Source of the DNA: Gnetum montanum
Lineage: Eukaryota; Streptophyta; Gnetopsida; Gnetales; Gnetaceae
Assembly: GCA_015680685.1 (NCBI GenBank)
Contig: MNCI01005909.1
Coordinates: forward strand, 1 to 64,000
DNA: 64,000 nucleotides
Reading direction: 5' to 3'
Below, piece by piece: positions 52,101 to 61,100 of the stretch. Position 1 is the stretch's first letter, and the number at the start of each line of letters is the position of its first letter. The notes beneath the pieces were generated by a model that was given only the letters and a program-made list of their open reading frames with translations, was not told the origin of the DNA and did not search any database. A program made the position numbers and the translations under genes.

Positions 52101-55100
52101 TCTTCAACCTCATGGTGCTACCCTTCTACGAGCAAGCTTTGATCCCTCCCTCCCTATCAGATGACACTCTAGCCCCTCCCACTGGTCCCTTCGCACTCCT
52201 AGTTGTGCAACCTCCAACTACCACCTCAACAAACCCCAACCCTTTGAGCTCTTCCCCCAGAGGTACCTAACCCGACCCACCGTTCGCAGGTATCCCTCTA
52301 CTACCGCCAACGCTTGCTACACCCCCTCCAACGCCCTCCATGCTCCCAATGCTCCCCACTCTACCAACACTCACTGCACTCTCGCCAATTTTCAAAAATC
52401 CGCAGGATTCTTTGTTCTTTTTCATCCAAACAACAAGAATTGCACAAGAAACCAGTGGATAATATCATGTAATCATTATGTTAAATGGAAACATAAAAAC
52501 TAATAAAATTAACAAAGCCAAAAGTGTATTTTAATTCAACCTTGACTTCCATGATAAATTAACATGTTACCAAACGAAAGAAAAATTTCGGGATGGGCGG
52601 GAGCATGAGCGGAAGCAGGGGTGGGAGCAGGAGTGGGGGAGCTGTCAAGGAACACAATGGCACCCAATAGGACATGGGTGGGCACGTGGCATGCAAGGGG
52701 GACCAAGGTAAGGATGAGCTAGGTGGTGGTGGATAGGGGATGAGCAGACAACAAGCAAATGGACTAGGTGTGGGTAGCACGGGTGAAGAGGCCCAAGGGG
52801 GGCATGAAGACTGCAATAGTGCCTCAAGATCCATCGGGGGAGCCCTAGGTGGAGGGGCTAGCAGTTGGGTCCTAGGCGAAGGGGCCATCAATGCCATCAT
52901 GCAAGACAATGCAACCATGAGATTGCAAGTTAAGGGACCACCCACCCTAAGAGGGTCTTTGCACTATGGAACTACGCCTCATTGACTATTTCGTATCCTT
53001 TGGATCCCGGCCAAGACTAGACCTTATTAGGTGATGGGCCACTGCATCTTCGGCCCTAAAAGAGATCTAGGTGAGGTTGCTCATAGGGGACCTCCTCTTG
53101 TTTGTGTTTAAGTCTCCTGAAGATAGGGATCAAGTACTATTAGGAGGGCCCTAGTTTTTTGGTGCACGTGGCCTAGCTCTCACGTACTAGCGTTGACGAG
53201 CACACCGAAAAATCCAATTCTTTTCTAGGGCTCCACTCTAGGTGCGAGTTTCCAAAGTTCCATGGGAACTTTGGATGGAGGGTTTTCTAAGGATCTTGGT
53301 TGGACAGTTTGGAGAGTTTATCTCCTTTGATAAGTTTATAGCGATGAAGGAGCGCATGGGATATGCACGGTTCTACATGTGGGGATCCTTATCCCATAAG
53401 AACCTATTGAAAGAAGCCATCCTCGATCTGCCTTTAGGAGAGGAACGCTTGGTTGTGGAATACAAGAATGTCTTGTTGAGGGAGTCTGCACCTACTCGTG
53501 AACCCTGTGGGTGATAGAAGGTGTGTGTGACTTGTGGCAAAACCAGTCATTCCACTCAAGAATGCAGAGTGCGCCCTCAAGCTCCCCCAAAAGGGTCGAA
53601 AGGGAAACCTGATGAGGGAGGATGGTTATTGGTTGGGAAAAAGGTAAGGGTCTCGCAATTGCCTTCTCAAACCCTAGGGCCAGAAAAAGTTACCTCTCCC
53701 AATCTTGATGAGGAACTTAAGAAGAGGGTTGGAGCAGGGACTAATTCCCCTGCATCCTCAGCCTCTCCCCATGTTACAAAAGGACTACATGTTAGTCCAC
53801 TAGTAGGGGTTGGGGCAAGCACCCCTACACCCTTTGTTGCATCCCTAATCATAGAAGAATAGTTTGTCAGTCCACCTACAACCTTGCTAGGGGAGGAACT
53901 TCCACCACTAGGAGGTTGGCTTTCAACTATACGAGGCACCTCCTAACCCCCTTTTGATTTGGTAGCCTATAAAAATTTTCACAAAGGATGCATAGGGCTT
54001 CCTCATGGCAAATGGGCCAAAGCGGGCTGGCAGGCCATCCGATCAAACAAATGTGGATCAAAAAGACACAATTTAACATTGACGTTGGGTCCCAAAAGAC
54101 CCTCAAAAGGTCTACAAGAAACAATCCTGAAAAGGTCTACAAGAAACAATCTATGAGTAGACCATGAAGGTTCTCTCTTGGAATTGCAAGGAACAATGTA
54201 CCCCTTACAAAAGAAATACCTTTAAGGAATTGGTGCGAGAAAAAAATTGTCTGGTGGAATGTCTGCTAGAAACCAAGTTACATACCACTAGTTGTGATTT
54301 ATTGCAATGGTAGAGCTAGTATTGTTATTTTGTGAATTGCAAGGGACAAGCAGGAGGCTTGGCCACATTATCTAGAACTTTCTTCGATGTGTTGGATCAA
54401 TTAGCCTAGAGCCTTATCATTTCCATCCCTATGGTGAGGCTCTAGGTCACAAATTTTTATGGACCTTAGTGCTAGGGAGCTAGGCTTCAGGAGCTACTTA
54501 GGGTTGCAAGACATATCTCCGATCATTGATCCTAGCTAATCATTGGTGATTTTAATCAACGATTACATGCATACGAAAAGACCAACATTAGCACTAGTAC
54601 CGAATCTCCCCCTAGGAGCTAGGAGTTTCTGCAATTCCTACAGTCTCATAATCTGGTGGATCTTGACATTCAAGGCTATCAATTCACTTGGAGCAATAGG
54701 AGGAGAGGCCATGATCATGTCATGTCTTGAATTGACAAGGTCTAGGTCAATGCTGAGATGCTCATAAAGTAAGAGATTCCAGTTTAGGGCCATAAACGAC
54801 AACCTTTTGACCATTGTGCATTGGTCCGATCAATTCTCCCCCCATGGAAGCCTCCCTCAACCCCATTTCAGTTTGAACAAACATGGCCATCCAAAGGGTG
54901 GTTACATAAGTTGGTAGAAGAAACCTAGGCCACATACCCTTCATCTCACATTGATCCAAGGGATCTCCTCAAACAAGGACTTAATGGCCTCAAGAAATGA
55001 ATTAAATGCTTGCAAGAATCTTAGACATATTCCTTCCAGAGAACCTAGAATGCACTCCAATAGCAACTAGCTGAAGTCCAATGTAGGCAAGAAAATGGGG

Positions 55101-58100
55101 AACACTTGGAAGAGAAAGAGCATAACTTCTTGATGAAGCTTCAAAATTTGGCTGAGGATGAAGAATAGTACTAAAAGAAAAGATCTAAAGTGCATTGGCT
55201 CAAGGAGGAAGATAGAAATACTTGATTCTTTTTTGTTGTGGCCAAGGTAAACTATCAAAGCAAGAAGATTAACAATATATTTAGAGGCTCAACCTGCTTA
55301 TATGAGCCTCAGGACATCGTGCAAGAGCTGTAGAATTATTGAGCTAAAATCTAGTCTAGAGGAGATTCCTCCCCTATCTCCATCCCAATTTGAAAGGTTG
55401 TTACTAATGTAAACAATGTACCACTCATTGCCCCCATCTAGTCTCTACTGCTATGTCATCTCCTAAGGCTGCTAGAAACCCTGGCCTTGATGGCTGGCCC
55501 ATCAAATTCTTTCAAGAATTCTTTGATGTTATGGGACAAAATTTGCTGGACACCTTCAATCTCATGCTAAAATGGGGGCAAGTTCGAAGGATTGTCTTAC
55601 TACCTAATGTTCCTAATCCTACACTACCAACCCACTACAGACCAATTAGTGTCTGCAATACCTTGCTCAAAATATTCACAAAAGTTCTAGTTCGTCATCT
55701 TCAACCCTTGATGCTAACCCTAGTGGGCCCCCAGTAGGCTGGTTTCGTGAAGAGCATATTCATTCAAGACTAGATTATCCTACTACAAGAAGTTATACAC
55801 TCCATCCAATGGACTAACTTTCCTAGTTGTGCATTAAGTTAGATATTGCTAAAGCTTATGATATAGTCCAATGGAAGGCACTCCAAGATGTCATGCTTAA
55901 AAAAGGAATTCATCTGCACTTTGTGGACCTCTGTATTAACCTCCAAAAGACAAGCGCCTACTCCTTTAATCTGTTTGGACATTTCTAGGGGTTTTCCTCA
56001 CCCACTAGGGGGTTACACCAAGGCAACCCTTTATCTCCTTACCTTTTTATCATTGTAATGGATACCATGAAATCTTATTGTAGGGAGGAGGGTGTCAGAG
56101 GGCTAAGCATTGAAGGTACTAACTGCATCACAAAACACTATGCTGATGATAACCATCATGATGACCCAGGTTGCTATGCCTCAAGCTTCAACCATTAATC
56201 AAGCTTTGGACTCTATGGCTTAAGAAATTGGTCTGCAACCAAATCGAGGGAAGTTAGCAATGCATTTCTTCCACATGAAGGAACCAATTCGACAACAAGT
56301 GTGTTAGTCCCTTGGAATTTTGCTAGGTACAAGGCACTACTCCTATCTAGGAATTCCCAGGTTTGCTTGGAACACACTATCTTCTTGGACTCACCTAGGC
56401 CAATGCCTCCAATCTGAAGTGGGGCATTGGACTACTAAATTTCTGAAGCGCAAAAGTAAGATCCTTCTTGCTACCTCTATCTTGTTAGCCATTACCCGCT
56501 GTGTTGCTTTAGTTGCCAACCCACCCATAGGGGTGATTAATAAAATCAACTAAATCATCAGAAACTTTGTCTGGTCTGGGGGTAAAGGAGGTAATCACTT
56601 GCATTTGGTTTGTTGGGACATGGTGGCTAGGCCCAAATTGGCAAGATGCCTAGGGGTATTAAAATTTAAAGATGTCCTCCTGATGGGACACCAAAATGCC
56701 ATTAATCGGCTTATGTAGGATTCTAGGAGTAAACCACAATGGGCACACATCATGACTACCAAATACACACCATGGGTGGTGGTGTCTGGGGACTCCCATG
56801 TTTGGTGGAATATTTCTGCCAATGCCAATAAGTTTCTCCAAAGGAAATGATGGGACTACAACCTAGAGATAATCAAATTCAAATATTCAGCATAGGATAG
56901 CTAGAGACAATCAAATTCAAATATTGGGCAACTACCCAAAAAGTTAAATGCTTTGCTTGGCTGATTACCCATGGTACACTATCGGTTGGAACAAGGCTAA
57001 AGGTGTAGGGGGTCATTAATAATGACAGATGTCCTTTTTGTGATGCTTGCAAGGAATCCACGCTACATGTCTTTCTGCGCTGCCCATACACCATGGTTGT
57101 GTGGGCGGCTATAGGCACTAACCCAACCTTGCAAAGTCTTCAATGACTCCTTTGCAATGGTTGTACTGTGGAACATCTAGAAGGCCCACAACACAAAAAT
57201 TTTTAGAGCTACACCGCCAACTACTCTAGCACATATAGCTTTTTTGGCACACAGACTATGGGTTGAAGCAATTGCGGTCATGGGGGTCACACCAACATTT
57301 GAGCCAAAGGCAGAGGAGTATTGGCAGAAGCAAAAGCCATGGGACATTGTGACACAGATGGGCTAGGCCAACCTCTTGTTGCTCCTTGTGGGTAAAACAA
57401 AGCTCCTAGATGCAAGCTTCTACAGGCAATGGCAGGGGGACTCTACGACTTTTCTAGGGATTCTTATCAATTTAATCAAGGTTGCATTGGCGAGCTACCT
57501 GAGAGTGCCAGTGAAGGGTAAGGTTATTCTTCTTACTAGGCGAGGCTTGCAAGATGCAAACAGCTTCTTCTTAGGCCCTATCCCCAAAGTGGACAAGTCC
57601 CACGATTTGCACTGCTGCCCCTTTGGTAGGAGGCCACCAAGCTCGTGGATTGCTATTTTGTGCAATTTGGCAATGTCTGGAAACTACAAGAGACACATTT
57701 TACTTTTTTGTGGTGCATGAAGATAGCTAGACTAGGCAATATTCCAAAATTTTTCTTGGCATTGCTGCACCATGAGCAGAGGAGGTGGCACTCTGGCCTT
57801 ATTTCGGCCCTTTGGCAAGCTACACAACCCTTGATCCCACCAAATCACTCTGTCCAATTTACATGCATGTATGGTCAATGGCATTTGTTAGAAGGAGCTT
57901 CTCCATCTTTAGCACTTGCACCACGGGTTTCTGTGAATCGTCCTTAGCTCATCCTTGGGAGGTAAACGAGCCACCACTATAGGTTGAAACCTTATGCCAG
58001 GAGATGTTGGCAAATTTTGAAGAGAAACTCTACCAAACAGCGGAAGACACCAAAGCTAGGGTAAGAAAGGAGGAGAGAGTCTGGTGGGAGGCAATAATTT

Positions 58101-61100
58101 TACAACAAACCCTGGATGTTCAAGCTAGGGCTCAAGCAAAACACCTTAGACATAGGGAGAAAGCCGAAGAATAGCACCGCCAACAAGAACAATGGGATGC
58201 CACCATTTGGCAGGAGAGGGAGGAGGAGCTGAGGAGGGAGATCTAGGTGGAAATCCTCAAAGAAGAGGAGGAAAAGAAGATTCTTGCTAAAGCAACCGCA
58301 AAATAGAGGGCTAGGGCTCTCCTAGAACAGCAATAGATGAGCACCAAATTGAATTAGTCCTATGAATCAGACGTAAGGCATTAGCTACAAGAGGCACGTT
58401 GCCCCTAGATGCTTATGAATATCAATAGGAGCATAGCCTGGACTACTCTGCACCACTACATTTACTCAGTTGCTGCAAATTTCCATCCTAACAAGATGAA
58501 AAACCAACCTCTGCAGGTGTAGTGAAGGAAGGAAGAGGAATTCCTTCAATTCCAAGAGGCTGTTGCATTTATGGCTTCACAACACTAGAGGGAGATCCTT
58601 GATAGGGTCCACTCCAAGGTGCAACCATGATTGAGGGGCCCCTACTACTGGTGTTTTTGGCTCGTGCATGATAGGGCTATTTTGGTTTATTTCTAGGTTC
58701 TAGTTTATCTCTTGCCAAACTGGTTTCCTATTCTTCTAATGGTCCCAGTAGAACAGGTAGTTTCACAATAGGTACCACTTTGAGTGGGCCATTTTGTGTT
58801 GCCAATTATGCTTTGTCTTTGGGCTTTGGGGAGGGCTCCCTTGTGCTTGTGGCTTGTTGTTTTGGAGGGTACTTCTTCCCGGGGGGGAGGGGGGTGGTGG
58901 GGTGGTATTTCTCCCCTACTGTTTGGATCTAGGTCCTCTTTGTACATATTCTTTTATTTCATATAACCCAACCTTTTTCCAAAAAACATGTTACCAAACT
59001 ATTTAATTTCACCACTTAATTTCTAGCCTTTCTTGTTTTCACAAGGAGGAAAATGTCAACTTGAACAAAGGACCATTCAACAATGGATTAGGAATTGATA
59101 ACTCTTTCAACAAATCCCCAAAACTAATGAAGAAAATGCTGAACAAAACAAAGCATGTGCACTTCAATTTCTAGTACGAAAAAGGCACAACCAATCATCA
59201 ATATGCATATTTCTTTTTATTTGAATGAGTGCTCAATGAATCCTTTCACCATCTAGCTATCACACTCCTCCAACCCTATGCCATCTTGTGGCACACACAA
59301 GAACACCAAGGTCAAATAAAATGGTGGTGGCTAACACCATCAAGCTCCTTCAAGGCTAGGCATTTGTAGCCCACAGATGAGATCACCAACCTTGGATAGA
59401 ATGATGAGGAATATCCATTAATAATGATCACAAAAACATGAAATACAAAGTGCACATGATAAAAAAAATCATATCCATGACTTATGAAAGATCCCAAGCA
59501 TGACATGATAACTACTTAAGTTTATCAAGCATGCTCATGAGTGAGTGGACATGAGAGTGACAACACCCAAGAGGCCCTCAAGGTCCCTATTAAATGAATC
59601 CTTTGTTCTTTTCCGACCATTAATAAATAAAAGTTTCATCACCTAAGGCTCAATGCTCATTTCGCTAAGCAATATCCTAGGAGGGTTGGTAGACAAGCAA
59701 AAGCCTAACCTTTTTGAGTAGCTATACCTAGGCCTAAATCCATGTCTTATAACATGAGAAACAAGCACCTTCCCATCATTCCAAATTACTACCCATTAAA
59801 GTAGACAATATACATTTTAGAAATAGATGCCATTATGAGCATGTCAAAAAATCCTACTTACTTTTTTCTCATTGACTTTTCACTTTTTTTAATGTCACTT
59901 AAACTTCATAAAACTAAAAGGGGTTCTAATTTATTTTTTTGGCCTTTTGTCTAGTTTTCACAATTTCCATATTTTCATTAATTTTAAAACTTTTACACAT
60001 CTAATGTTTTGCACATGTTGAGCTTGTTAAAATAAGCACAAACATGAGATAGCTAAATAGGGAAAATTAATATTTTAATTGAACAAAAAAAAAACATATG
60101 GACCCACAAAGTACTTTTTTAACTATTTAACATTAAAAATTTAAAATACAGGTCTCAAATCAAGAAATTAATTATAGATCTATACTCTACAAGTAAATTC
60201 AAGTTAGTCCATCAAATTTGAGTGTAATCCAACAACACTGGTTTTTTGGCATAATTTTATTAATTGAATTATTCAATAAATTAAAAATCTTAACAAAACG
60301 CCAAAATAAACTATGATACTATTTTCATTAATTTAAAAGTATTATTCTAAAATAATGTTAGACTTTACCATTATCATCCATTAATAAAAAATATAATTTT
60401 TAATCTTAAAATGATAAATAATTAAAAATAAATTATGAAAAAATGGTATATTTGTTTAAATCACCCAACCAAAAGTTTTCATATTACCATAGAAGTAGTA
60501 GACACATCTCTAAGTATATAAGCTTCAAAACAAGGTTAAGCGTAACAGTGTCAAACTCACATGTACAAATGCAGGGCACTATAGTCTTAGACAAGAAAAA
60601 CATCTTTGATAAATATATTAAAGTGATTCAAAACATGTATAAAGGAGCTACTAATATTAGTGGATACATCTCAAGCAAATATTGCTTCTAAAATGGAAAA
60701 TTAAAGACAAGCCCTAAAATCAAAATGTTTAAAATTTAGTGGAAATTAGATAGAATACATAGAATGTAATTTTAGTGAAAGTATGAAGAGTTATGAATAG
60801 AAGTAAGAATGTCATCAAGGGTCTATGTTTAGTCCTTACTTGTTTGCTATTGTTATTGATGAATTAACCAAGGAAATACAGCATGAAATCCCTTAGTGTA
60901 TGTTGTTTGTAGATGATATTATGTTAGTGGATACATCTTGAGCAAATATTGCTACTAAAATGGAAAATTAAAAACAAGCCCTAAAATCAAAATGTTTAAA
61001 CATTAGTAGAAATTAGATAGAATATGTAGAATGCAATTTTAGTGAAATTATGAAGAGTTATGAAATAGAAGTAACAATTTAAATCCAAGAAGTCTCTAGC

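Larger units (their letters stand above)
46900..52430 (-). mobile_element. LINE-B, minus copy
   Basis: L1-type LINE of the same family as 52576-58984 but opposite in direction: ORF1 remnant 50,890-52,113, ORF2 from ATG 50875 leftward. Both edges are approximate and no target duplication was found. Frames are heavily broken. It lies inside the solo LTR. Confidence 0.72.
52576..58984 (+). mobile_element. LINE-B, plus copy, full length with target duplication
   Basis: A 6.4-kb L1-type LINE flanked by the perfect 15-bp direct repeat aacatgttaccaaac at 52561-52575 and 58985-58999, the mark of target-primed insertion. It has a G-rich 5' region, ORF1 (~52740-53862), ORF2 (54164 to ~58,660) and a 3' UTR with a G-run near 58880, ending tttttccaaaa. 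Both ORFs are broken. Confidence 0.9.
46119..60583 (-). mobile_element. Solo LTR split by two LINE-B insertions
   Basis: In plus coordinates it starts TGTAGGACCCC (46119) and ends GGGCACTATA (60583). Its right ~1.5 kb, read on the minus strand, aligns with the LTR copy starting at 62798. The flanks are GCCTT (46114-46118) and GTCTT (60584-60588), a target duplication with one C/T difference. The RTE coding frame is interrupted exactly here. Without the LINEs it would be roughly 2.5 kb; no internal genes of an LTR element are present. Confidence 0.72.

Noticed and set aside
52559-52945. 128-codon Pro/Leu-rich minus ORF
   Set aside because: Antisense of the G-rich 5' region and ORF1 of LINE-B plus.
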